Shown piece by piece: positions 52,207 through 60,038 of a DNA stretch of 64,000 nt (position 1 is the first letter of the stretch; every line of letters starts with the position of its first letter). Origin of the DNA: CAYXVJ01 sp050309435 (lineage in GTDB: Bacteria > Bacillota > Clostridia > Saccharofermentanales > Fastidiosipilaceae); NCBI GenBank assembly GCA_050309435.1, contig JBNRMJ010000002.1:1-64000 (forward strand), read 5' to 3'. Below the pieces are notes generated by a model. The model did no database searches. It was not told the DNA's origin and saw only the letters and a list, made by a program, of their open reading frames with translations. The translations under genes and the position numbers were made by a program.

Positions 52207-53265
52207 ATGCCGGAGATTATTGCACGTACAAGTGCCAAGGATTACAGCATCAGGATTCAAAGCGGCTTGCTGGAGCAGGCAGGATCGATCATTGCGGCTG
52301 TTGTCGCCGGACGCCGTGCCATGGTTGTGACAGACGAGAATATCGCCGAAATTTATCTGGGGAAGGTGTTGCGCAGCTTACGCGAAGCAGGCTTCCAGAC
52401 TTTTTCTTTTTCGATGGGCGAGGGAGAAGACAATAAAAACATGGCCACGCTGGAGCGTATTTATCATGCGATGGCGGTGGCGAATATGAGCCGGAAGGAC
52501 GTCATTATCGCCCTGGGCGGCGGTGTTGTCGGTGATATTACCGGTTTTGCCGCGGGGACTTATTTAAACGGTATTAAACTCATCCATATTCCGACCACTC
52601 TGATGGCACAAGTCGATTCGGCGATCGGAGGGGAAACCTTCGTGAACATGACCTTCGGTAAAAATCTGGTTGGTAATGTCTACCATCCGCATGCTGTACT
52701 GATCGATCCCTTAACCTTAAGGACCTTGCCGCGCGAGCGCTTAACGGACGGTATGGCGGAGGTGATCAAGTACGGAGTCACGATGGACCGGCAGCTCTTC
52801 GACCGGGTCGAAGCCAAGAATATCGAGCTTGAATGGATCGTGGATCGCTGTGCCCGCCTGAAAGCAGGGGCCCTTCGTCCCGATAACGGTTCGAAAGCCC
52901 AGATGCAGGTGCTGGACTTCGGCCATACTCTGGGTCTGGCGATCGAACAGTTGACCGATTACTCGGTGTACTATCATGGGGAAGCTGTCAGCATCGGTAT
53001 GATGCTGGCCGCACGAATCGGCGAGGCTCTTGGCTTTACATCGCCTGAAGTGGTGGAACGTCTGCGACTGGTACTCAAGAGCTGGCAGTTGCCGGTCGAG
53101 GGTCCGTCGTTTTCGGCCGAAACCATTATGGCCGCCGTGCGCTCTCATCCCCGCATGGCCGGCGAACGGCCGACGATTATCTTATTGTCGGACATCGGTG
53201 AAGCTTTTGTTCATCCGCTGAGCCCGGTCGAACTGGAAAAAGCCTTTTCGGGCATTTGGAATTGA
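52207..53265 (+). CDS. 3-dehydroquinate synthase-fold protein (sugar phosphate cyclase superfamily), altered active site
   Basis: A 352-residue protein clearly of the AroB fold: the NAD site IALGGGVVGDITGFAAGTYL, IPTTLMAQVDSAIGG, and zinc ligands Glu185 (MAEVIKYG), His240 (DFGHT) and His257 (YYHGEAVSIGM). Several residues normally fixed in dehydroquinate synthases differ: the Lys in D-S-x-I-G-G-K is Glu143, the N-x-G-H-T-x-G-H motif reads D-F-G-H-T-L-G-L (second His is Leu244), the Arg four residues before that Asn is Met, and the late D-K-K reads S-H-P. It may be a different sugar phosphate cyclase rather than AroB. AAAGGAG precedes the ATG. It is followed at once by a DUF4886 gene and then a chorismate mutase-type gene. 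Confidence 0.85.
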   Translation: MPEIIARTSAKDYSIRIQSGLLEQAGSIIAAVVAGRRAMVVTDENIAEIYLGKVLRSLREAGFQTFSFSMGEGEDNKNMATLERIYHAMAVANMSRKDVIIALGGGVVGDITGFAAGTYLNGIKLIHIPTTLMAQVDSAIGGETFVNMTFGKNLVGNVYHPHAVLIDPLTLRTLPRERLTDGMAEVIKYGVTMDRQLFDRVEAKNIELEWIVDRCARLKAGALRPDNGSKAQMQVLDFGHTLGLAIEQLTDYSVYYHGEAVSIGMMLAARIGEALGFTSPEVVERLRLVLKSWQLPVEGPSFSAETIMAAVRSHPRMAGERPTIILLSDIGEAFVHPLSPVELEKAFSGIWN

Positions 53266-53273
53266 ATTTGAAT

Positions 53274-54035
53274 ATGTATTTATTATCCATCGGAAACAGT
53301 TTCTCTCAGGACGCTCAGGCATGGCTGCACCAACTGGCCGCTTCCGGCGGCATCGAAATCGAAGCCGTTAACCTGTATATCGGCGGTTGCTGTCTGGAAT
53401 TGCACAGTAAGAATCTTGATGAAAATAACGAGGCCTACGAGCTTGAAATTAACGGGGCTGCAAGCGGCCGTCTGATATCCATATCCGAGGCACTGGCCAT
53501 GAGACCCTGGGATGCGATTACGTTTCAGCAGTGCAGCGGTCTTAGCGGCATCGCCGCAAGTTACGAGCCGTTTTTAGGAAATTTGGTAAAAATAGTACGT
53601 GAGAAATGCCCCGGAAGTGAGCTCTACTTTCACGAAACCTGGGCTTATGAGCATTCGAGCGATCACGAGGCTTTCGCTTTTTATGACAGATCGCAGGAGA
53701 AGATGTATCAGGCTGTTTCGGAGCAGGCCCGTGCCGCGGCGGCTCGTCATGCCTTAACGTTGATACCGCTTGGAAAACTGATTCAAACACTGCGAGCTCT
53801 GCCGCCGTTTGATTTGAGTAAAAGCGCACGCTCGCTATGTCGCGACGGTTTCCATCTGGAGTATTTATACGGTCGCTATGCGGCTGCGGCACAATGGCTG
53901 GAGACATTGACAGGGCGCCTGAAGGATGCCGCCGCTTTCATACCCGAACATGAAGGGGAGAAGGCCGATCCGGAGCTTTTGGCTGTGATTCGAAAGAACG
54001 TTATCTTGTCGACAGCTGCCGGGCAGGGCAGATAA
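53274..54035 (+). CDS. DUF4886 (SGNH-hydrolase-like) protein
   Basis: A 253-residue protein of the DUF4886 group, an SGNH-hydrolase fold. The first block is LSIGNSFSQDA with the nucleophile Ser in G-N-S-F-S, then WDAITFQQCSGLSG, and the final block DGFHLEYLYGRYAAAAQWL holds the D-x-x-H catalytic pair. No signal peptide, so the likely substrate is an intracellular ester. ATG 53274 is preferred over TTG 53256, which would overlap the upstream gene; neither has a strong ribosome site. It lies 8 bases after the cyclase-like gene, so joint transcription is likely. Confidence 0.82.
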   Translation: MYLLSIGNSFSQDAQAWLHQLAASGGIEIEAVNLYIGGCCLELHSKNLDENNEAYELEINGAASGRLISISEALAMRPWDAITFQQCSGLSGIAASYEPFLGNLVKIVREKCPGSELYFHETWAYEHSSDHEAFAFYDRSQEKMYQAVSEQARAAAARHALTLIPLGKLIQTLRALPPFDLSKSARSLCRDGFHLEYLYGRYAAAAQWLETLTGRLKDAAAFIPEHEGEKADPELLAVIRKNVILSTAAGQGR

Positions 54036-54088
54036 CATTTGACTCAAGTACATAAGAGGTAAGGATTACCGGGAGTGAAATAGATTGA

Positions 54089-55306
54089 ATGAATGACAAT
54101 AATTTCGAGCGGGACGATAAACTCATCATGCCCGAAGATGCCCTCGACCGGATCGCCGAAGTCAGGCGCGAACTCGACGACATCGACCAAAATATCATGG
54201 AACTGGTGGCGAAGCGTCAGGAAATAAGCACCGGTTTATATAGGTATAAAGCCGCTCTGGGTCTTCCCGTGGCGGATCAGGTGCGCGATGTCTTAAAACT
54301 CCAAACTGCCAAAAGCCGCGAATCGGACGATATTGCTTTGGCGCAGACAGCGGTTCAGAAGACGCTTTTAAGGACGAATCGACATATGCAGTTTCGTCAG
54401 AGCAAGGCCTCGGACAAATCCTGGCCTTTGGGCAAGCTTATCGAAAACGCCAGGAGAGCGGACGATAAAGCGGATCGCCAAACGAAGACCGTGTCTGTTC
54501 TGGCCACGAGTGCCTGGAGTTATTCGGGTGGTGCGGGCCGTCTCTATCCCGATGCGAGAATCGTGCCTGCTCGTACGACGGATGCCGCCCTGGCACTGCT
54601 GAAACAGGAAGCCGTGGATCTGGCCGTACTGCCGGTAAGCAATGCCGCGGTGGGCGATATGCCGGAGCTGGTTCGCATGTTAAAGAACGCGGGTCTATAC
54701 ATAGTCAATGATATTACAATTCCGCTTCACCTGCGTTTACTGGTTTTACCCGGCACCAAACTCGGCAACATTCGCCGTGTTGTCGGTACGGCCCGTCACC
54801 TCGAACAAGCAGCCAAGCTGATCCAGAAGATGGGCTGGCGAACGGAAGAGGTCGCCCATACGGCCGTCGCTACCAGATTAATTGCCGATCTGAAAGACCC
54901 CGGCATCGCGGCCCTGGGTGCGGTAGGCGGCGGAGAATTGTATAATTTAGTCATGATCGAAACCGAAGTCTTCAAACAGGCTTCCGTTTATTCCCGTTTT
55001 GTTGCCGTGGCACGGGAACCGAGGTATACAGAAGCGGCTGATTGCCTGAGCGTCATGGTTCGGCTTACCCACCAGAGCGGTGCACTCGCAGAGGTTCTGG
55101 CTGTGTTTGCCGACGGGAATGTGAATTTAAAACAGGTTTACTCGATGAACGTCGAGGGTAAATCATGGGAGTATGAGGTATATTTGGAAATCATAGGCAA
55201 GCCGGGGGATGAGAAAGTCATGTCGATTCTCTATGAATTGGATCGCTCGGAAGATAAAGATCTTCATTTCCTCGGATGGTATCAATCAAAAAGCGCACAG
55301 GAGTAG
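54089..55306 (+). CDS. pheA: Chorismate mutase / prephenate dehydratase-like protein with ACT domain
   Basis: A 405-residue protein with the PheA domain order: an AroQ-type chorismate mutase (about 8-95), a prephenate dehydratase-like domain (about 130-310) and a C-terminal ACT domain (about 322-395). The mutase keeps its main residues (RRELDDIDQ, AKRQEIS, YKAALGLPVAD). The dehydratase motifs are altered: T-R-F reads YSRFVAVAREP, and the E-N-S/T-x-x-G loop reads SNAAVG. The ACT domain lacks the phenylalanine-binding E-S-R-P (YSMN). The mutase step is probably retained, while dehydratase activity and feedback control are doubtful. The only good ribosome site is 13 bases from the ATG. It follows a cyclase-like and an SGNH-type gene. 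Confidence 0.82.
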   Translation: MNDNNFERDDKLIMPEDALDRIAEVRRELDDIDQNIMELVAKRQEISTGLYRYKAALGLPVADQVRDVLKLQTAKSRESDDIALAQTAVQKTLLRTNRHMQFRQSKASDKSWPLGKLIENARRADDKADRQTKTVSVLATSAWSYSGGAGRLYPDARIVPARTTDAALALLKQEAVDLAVLPVSNAAVGDMPELVRMLKNAGLYIVNDITIPLHLRLLVLPGTKLGNIRRVVGTARHLEQAAKLIQKMGWRTEEVAHTAVATRLIADLKDPGIAALGAVGGGELYNLVMIETEVFKQASVYSRFVAVAREPRYTEAADCLSVMVRLTHQSGALAEVLAVFADGNVNLKQVYSMNVEGKSWEYEVYLEIIGKPGDEKVMSILYELDRSEDKDLHFLGWYQSKSAQE

Positions 55307-55309
55307 TTT

Positions 55310-56044
55310 ATGATCAGCATTCGGGATGTATCGAAAACCTATGGATCCAGCACCTTGGCGGTGGATCATTTCAGTTTGGAAATCAAATCCGGTGAGATAT
55401 TCGGATTTTTGGGTCCGAACGGAGCGGGTAAGACGACTTTGCTCAAGATGATGACAGGCATCATCGATGCGGACAGCGGGACGATCCTGCTTGACGGGAA
55501 AGATATTTCGACGGAGGCTATAGAGGCGAAAAAGAGTCTGGGTTTCGTACCGGACGACCCCAATATTTTCCTGCGCTTGAAGGGCCTGGAGTATCTGAAC
55601 TTCATGGCTGACATCTACGGAGTTTCCCAAGCCGATCGCGTGTCGCGCATCGAGGAACTCAGCCGCGAGTTTTCTCTCGAGGACGTACTGGGTGATCGCA
55701 TTCAGAGCTATTCGCACGGCATGCGTCAGAAGATCGTACTGATCGGTGCCCTGCTTCATAATCCTCCGATCTGGCTGCTCGACGAACCGATGACGGGTCT
55801 GGATCCCCGCGCCAGCTTCCAGCTCAAGAACCGCATGAGACAGCACGCGGATCAAGGCTATACCGTTCTTTTTTCCACGCATGTTCTGGATGTGGCCGAA
55901 AAGGTCTGCGACCGCGTGGCGATTATTGATAAAGGCAAGCTTTTGTTCTGCGGCACGATTCCCGAACTTCGCGAGAATTATGCGAACGATGCTTCGCTCG
56001 AGGCCATGTTCTTGCAGCTGGTCGATGTTGCCGAGGGTTCGTAG
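55310..56044 (+). CDS. ABC transporter ATP-binding protein
   Basis: A 244-residue ATPase subunit with Walker A GPNGAGKTT (about 40-48), signature YSHGMRQK, Walker B IWLLDEPMTGLDPRA and switch His in FSTHVLD. It resembles ATPases of multidrug or polymer exporters of the ABC-2 type. The gene starts 3 bases after the pheA-like stop and ends 2 bases before its permease, so it forms a transport pair with it. The substrate is unknown. Confidence 0.93.
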   Translation: MISIRDVSKTYGSSTLAVDHFSLEIKSGEIFGFLGPNGAGKTTLLKMMTGIIDADSGTILLDGKDISTEAIEAKKSLGFVPDDPNIFLRLKGLEYLNFMADIYGVSQADRVSRIEELSREFSLEDVLGDRIQSYSHGMRQKIVLIGALLHNPPIWLLDEPMTGLDPRASFQLKNRMRQHADQGYTVLFSTHVLDVAEKVCDRVAIIDKGKLLFCGTIPELRENYANDASLEAMFLQLVDVAEGS

Positions 56045-56046
56045 AG

Positions 56047-57774
56047 ATGGGTAAGACTGATATTTTTTCGAGGATTCTGCTTTTACTGCGCCTGCTTCTG
56101 GGCGGGACTCGATTTCTGGCAAGCGGCCAGGAGACTAAACAGCGTAAACCGCTGGTGAAAGTTGCGATCGGCATTGCTTCTGCTCTACTGGTCGTTTACC
56201 TGATCGGCATCGTGGTTTTCATGGTGTACAGCATAACTTCCGTCCTGGCGAAAGTGAATCTGGCCTGGGTGCTTCCGGGTATGTTTCTCTCGCTTTATGC
56301 GATGATGGTTTTTGTTTTCGGAATATATTATGTTATCAGTGTTTTTTACTATTCCGATGAAAATACGATAATACTGGCGCTGCCTTTTCGGCCCGTTGAG
56401 ATCGTTGGCGCTAAATTTCTCCAGACCCTGATCTATGAATATATGATCGGTCTGGCGATGTTCCTGCCGGCCTTTGTGACTTATGGCGTGGTGACGGGCG
56501 AGAACGTTGTATATTATCTTATGTTGATACCGCTCCTGCTGCTGGCACCGGTCATTCCTCTGGCTTTGATAGCGGTGGTTATCATGCTGCTGATGCGGGT
56601 CATTCCCTTTGCGAGGAATAAGGACAGAGTTGCGACGATCATGAATATCGTTTTGATGTTTGTTATTGTCGGCATATCTCTTTTTTTCAGCCGTCCGATG
56701 TCCGAAGAAGAGCTGATTGCTCTGATTCTCGGCGGAGAAGGCGGGAGCGGTCTGAGTGCCATGACCCGATTGACCGCGATTTTTCCGGGCTTTAGTTTTG
56801 CCGTGGATGCCATAACAAGTCGAAACGGTCTGTCGCTGCTGTTCTTTATCCTCTCGTCTCTGGCTGCGGCGGCTCTGGTACTTTTTGTCGGCAGCCGCGT
56901 TTATGCGAGGACGATTCTGAACTTCTCCGATGGTTCGGGAAAGAAACTTGCGGTGAGCAGAGAAGAGCTCAACACGGCCAGTATGGCCAAATCGGGCCTC
57001 TACGCCCTCTTCGTAAAAGAAATGAGGATGCTGCTGAGAACGCCGGCATATCTGATGAACAATATCCTCTCCGCCTTTATCATGCCTGTGTTTTTGCTTA
57101 TCACACCTTTTATCTACGGGTCGGAGATGAGCTCGGATCTGGATATTTTGAAAGAGGAGATTGGAGCCGCGCTGGGCAACTGGCTGAATCCGGCAGCAGA
57201 CTACCGTCTGCCCGTGATCATCGGACTGGCTGTCGTGGCGGCTTACACGCTTAGTTTCGGTAATATGAATATGATCAGCGCAACCGCTGTTTCACGCGAA
57301 GGTACGAATGCTTTTGTCATGAAGTATATTCCGCAGCCTTATCATGTTCAGTTCGTGGCCAAGTGCCTGCCTGCCCTGATCCTGTCGCTCATACCGAATC
57401 TGATCGTGATCGCGGTTCTCCGGATCCTGCTTCCTCTTCCGCTCTCGCTCATGCTCGTGCTCGTCGTTTTATTGCTGCTCGGAACGGTTCTGACCGTGAT
57501 GGTCGGTTTGATCTTCGACGTGGCTTCGCCGAAGCTCAAGTGGGAAAATGAAACCCAGGCCGTTAAGAACAATATGAACGCGATCTTTTCGATGCTGGCC
57601 GGTCTCGTGCTCTGCGTGATACCCGGAGGCCTGGCTTTCCTGGGATGGAAACTGGAATGGACGCCGGCGATTTATATCGCACTGACCGTCGTCCTTCTCG
57701 CCCTGGCTTCTGCGGGAGTCGCTGTCTTCCTGCTTCGTTTCGTGCCGCGGCAGATGAGTCGTCTGGATCTTTGA
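56047..57774 (+). CDS. ABC exporter permease
   Basis: A 575-residue membrane protein with about 12 hydrophobic segments in two halves (about 35-260 and 330-570). It is the permease partner of the ATPase just upstream, and has the ABC-2-like arrangement seen in large Firmicutes permeases with SDENTIILALPFRPVEIVGA as a conserved cytoplasmic segment. GAGG precedes the ATG. No cargo gene is nearby. The next feature downstream is the FMN riboswitch of an unrelated unit. Confidence 0.88.
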   Translation: MGKTDIFSRILLLLRLLLGGTRFLASGQETKQRKPLVKVAIGIASALLVVYLIGIVVFMVYSITSVLAKVNLAWVLPGMFLSLYAMMVFVFGIYYVISVFYYSDENTIILALPFRPVEIVGAKFLQTLIYEYMIGLAMFLPAFVTYGVVTGENVVYYLMLIPLLLLAPVIPLALIAVVIMLLMRVIPFARNKDRVATIMNIVLMFVIVGISLFFSRPMSEEELIALILGGEGGSGLSAMTRLTAIFPGFSFAVDAITSRNGLSLLFFILSSLAAAALVLFVGSRVYARTILNFSDGSGKKLAVSREELNTASMAKSGLYALFVKEMRMLLRTPAYLMNNILSAFIMPVFLLITPFIYGSEMSSDLDILKEEIGAALGNWLNPAADYRLPVIIGLAVVAAYTLSFGNMNMISATAVSREGTNAFVMKYIPQPYHVQFVAKCLPALILSLIPNLIVIAVLRILLPLPLSLMLVLVVLLLLGTVLTVMVGLIFDVASPKLKWENETQAVKNNMNAIFSMLAGLVLCVIPGGLAFLGWKLEWTPAIYIALTVVLLALASAGVAVFLLRFVPRQMSRLDL

Positions 57775-57842
57775 ATCAGGGTTCATTCGTAACATCTTTA
57801 GTTGCAAAATAGTAATTCAAGTGTATACTATGCTTAACAGTT

Positions 57843-57962
57843 GTCTTCGGGGCGGGGTTAGATTCCCCACCGGCGGTAATCACGAGAGTGAAAAGCCCGC
57901 GAACCCTACGGGGTTGATCTGGTGAGATTCCAGAGCCGACGGTATAGTCCGGATGGTAGAAG
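57843..57962 (+). ncRNA. FMN riboswitch (RFN element)
   Basis: The conserved RFN blocks are present in order: GGGGCGGGG, CCCCACCGGCGGTAA, AGCCCGCGA, GGTGAGATTCC, AGAGCCGACGG and TAGTCCGGATG. It binds flavin mononucleotide. With a terminator hairpin 32 bases downstream and ribU beyond it, high FMN should stop transcription of the riboflavin transporter. Confidence 0.97.
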
Positions 57963-57993
57963 AAACACATAACCTATTTTGGTGAGTGAAACG

Positions 57994-58028
57994 TCCCGTA
58001 CAGAATTATTTCTGGACGGGATTTTTTT
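57994..58028 (+). terminator. Riboswitch-controlled terminator
   Basis: TCCCGT-A-CAGA pairs with TCTG-G-ACGGGA around a 6-base loop, followed by seven T residues. It lies between the FMN aptamer and ribU and is the likely expression platform. Confidence 0.9.
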
Positions 58029-58066
58029 CTTCGAGGCAACGAACTATAAGAAAAGAGGTTTGTTTT

Positions 58067-58645
58067 ATGAATCGAAAGAAAACACTTACAATGGCCACCG
58101 TTGCCATACTTGCGGCTTTATCCATCGTGATGCTCCTGGTCATACCGACCATTCCGCTTTTCCCGGCCGCACCCTTCCTGCGTTATGACATGGCCGATGT
58201 GCCGATCCTGGTCGGATCCCTGCTGCTTGGCCCTTTGCCGGGATTTACGATCCTCGTGATTGTCTCGGCCATCCAGGCTTTCGCCATGGGTATGGATGGC
58301 ATCCTGGGTTTCCTGATGCATGTACTGGCTTCGGGTATCCTGCTCTTGATCCCGTCTATCCTCTATCGTCGTAAACCGACTTTCCGCAGACTGGTGATCG
58401 GTCTGGCGCTGGGTACGCTGGGCATGACCGTGATGATGGCGGGCTGGAACCTGATCATTACGCCGATTTTCCTGGGTGCTCCGCTCGAGGCCGTTTTGGA
58501 ACTGATGCTGCCGGCTATTATTCCCTTTAACCTTGTGAAGGCAGGGCTTAACAGCCTGATCACGGGTGTGGTCTTCTACAGCCTTCGTCCTTTGCAGATT
58601 CGTTTATTTCGCCAGGCGGAAACCCGCAGCGGCCAGCATGCCTGA
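58067..58645 (+). CDS. ribU: Riboflavin ECF transporter S component RibU
   Basis: RibU, the substrate-binding membrane subunit of an energy-coupling-factor riboflavin importer, 192 residues with five to six helices. The N-terminus ATVAILAALSIVMLLVIPTIP and the block FLRYDMADVPILVGSLLLGP are characteristic of the family. The ATG at 58067 has AAAGAGG 8 bases upstream; an upstream in-frame extension would run through the riboswitch terminator and is rejected. The ATPase and T subunits are not in the window. Control by the FMN riboswitch supports the assignment. Confidence 0.95.
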   Translation: MNRKKTLTMATVAILAALSIVMLLVIPTIPLFPAAPFLRYDMADVPILVGSLLLGPLPGFTILVIVSAIQAFAMGMDGILGFLMHVLASGILLLIPSILYRRKPTFRRLVIGLALGTLGMTVMMAGWNLIITPIFLGAPLEAVLELMLPAIIPFNLVKAGLNSLITGVVFYSLRPLQIRLFRQAETRSGQHA

Positions 58646-58732
58646 AACAGAGGCATCTGTCTCATTACCCATAGGCATCGACAAATCCCTGTAGTAAAAT
58701 AAGGTCAGCTTGAAGCTTGCCTGCTGCAGATC

Positions 58733-58766
58733 AAAACGACCGGGCAGATACTCCCGGTCGTTTTCT
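58733..58766 (+). terminator. Intrinsic terminator after ribU
   Basis: AAAACGACCGGG (58733-58744) pairs with CCCGGTCGTTTT (58753-58764), with an 8-base loop. It ends about 90 bases after ribU and shortly before the PH-domain gene. Confidence 0.85.
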
Positions 58767-58795
58767 TCTATAGATGGTTCACGGAGGTGGAATCG

Positions 58796-59224
58796 ATGAA
58801 ACGTAGCGTGAGTAGCGAACAGATTCTCTGGAAGGATCGCAAACGTATTTTAGGTATGCCGATTTCTTTTACCCGATATGAGGTAACGGAAAGTTCTCTG
58901 ACCATACGTTCCGGTTTTTTCACAACCAGGACCGACGAAATTTCCCTGTATCGCATCTTGGATTTCAATCTGGTCCGAACCCTCGGTCAGAAGATTTTCG
59001 GTGTCGGGACGCTGGCGATCTACAGCGGTGACAAGTCGCACGCCAAATTCGATCTGGTCAATATCAGGAAGGCCGATCTGGTGCGAAAGCTTCTCGGACA
59101 GCTGGTGGAAGCGGAGCGGGAGCGTAAACGTGTTTCTTCGCGTGAAATGTACGGCGCTTCCTTCGACAATGATCCGGACTGGGTAGATGCCAACCAGGAC
59201 GGAATTCCGGATGTATTCCAGTAA
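58796..59224 (+). CDS. Bacterial PH-domain protein (YdbS-like)
   Basis: A 142-residue protein with a bacterial pleckstrin-homology domain: RYEVTESSLTIRSGFFTTR, DEISLYRILDFNLVRTLGQK and GVGTLAIYSGD are the typical strands and loop. It has no membrane helices, unlike YdbS itself. The C-terminal end, DPDWVDANQDGIPDVFQ, resembles a calcium-binding D-x-N-x-D-G-I type repeat, unusual for this family. ATG 58796 is preferred over GTG 58787 because GGAGG (58783-58787) stands 8 bases upstream. The role is unknown. Confidence 0.8.
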   Translation: MKRSVSSEQILWKDRKRILGMPISFTRYEVTESSLTIRSGFFTTRTDEISLYRILDFNLVRTLGQKIFGVGTLAIYSGDKSHAKFDLVNIRKADLVRKLLGQLVEAERERKRVSSREMYGASFDNDPDWVDANQDGIPDVFQ

Positions 59225-59318
59225 TTCCGGAGTCTGATGCTTTATTTAATGATTTCTTTATAAACGGCCGTGCCCGATCTCCTATAATCTATTTAAGAAA
59301 GTGTAAAGGAGTCGTGTT

Positions 59319-60038
59319 ATGGTGAGTCAAAGAGGTGCGAAAATCCTGATCTGCGATGACGATCCGGATATCGTACGCGCATTGTCCATTTACCTGGGTA
59401 ACGAAGGCTTCGATGTTTATACGGCTTATTCGGGTCGCGAGGCTTTGGACGTGCTCGACGAGGTCGGCATCGATCTGACCCTGATGGATATCATGATGCC
59501 CGAACTCGACGGCATTTCGGCGACCCATAAAATACGCGAACGCTATAATCTTCCGATTATTTTCATCTCCGCCAAGTCCGAGGATCGCGACAAGATCTCG
59601 GGCCTTCATGCAGGCGCCGACGATTATATCACGAAACCCTTTAATCCCGCCGAAGTGATCGCCAGGGTTCGCTCCCAGCTGCGTCGCTATACGCTCCTGG
59701 GCGGACGGGAGTCCGGTGACACGGTATACGAGAGCGGCGGTCTGGCCATCGATACGGACAAGCAGATCTGCACGGTCAACGGACGCGAGATCTATCTGAC
59801 GAAATCCGAATATCGCATTTTACTCTTCTTGCTTAAAAACAAGGGCCGCGTGTTTCGCTCCGAGGAAATTTACGAATCCGTCTGGCAGCAAGAAGCCCTG
59901 GGCAGCGAATCGGTCATCAGCGTGCATATTTTTCATATCCGGGAGAAAATCGAAGCCAATCCCAGGAATCCGCAGTATATCAAGGTTTTGTGGGGAAAGG
60001 GTTACAAGCTTGAAGATATGGAGGAAAAAGCCCGATGA
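59319..60038 (+). CDS. OmpR/PhoB-family response regulator
   Basis: A 239-residue two-component regulator. The receiver domain (about 8-122) has CDDDPD, the phosphoacceptor Asp57 in TLMDIMMPELDG and Lys in YITKPFNP; the C-terminal winged helix (about 135-232) contains EYRILLFLLKNKGRVF and VISVHIFHIREKIE. AAAGGAG precedes the ATG, and its stop overlaps the ATG of the histidine kinase (ATGA), so the two are coupled. The target genes are not known; no adjacent transporter of the BceAB type is present. Confidence 0.95.
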   Translation: MVSQRGAKILICDDDPDIVRALSIYLGNEGFDVYTAYSGREALDVLDEVGIDLTLMDIMMPELDGISATHKIRERYNLPIIFISAKSEDRDKISGLHAGADDYITKPFNPAEVIARVRSQLRRYTLLGGRESGDTVYESGGLAIDTDKQICTVNGREIYLTKSEYRILLFLLKNKGRVFRSEEIYESVWQQEALGSESVISVHIFHIREKIEANPRNPQYIKVLWGKGYKLEDMEEKAR

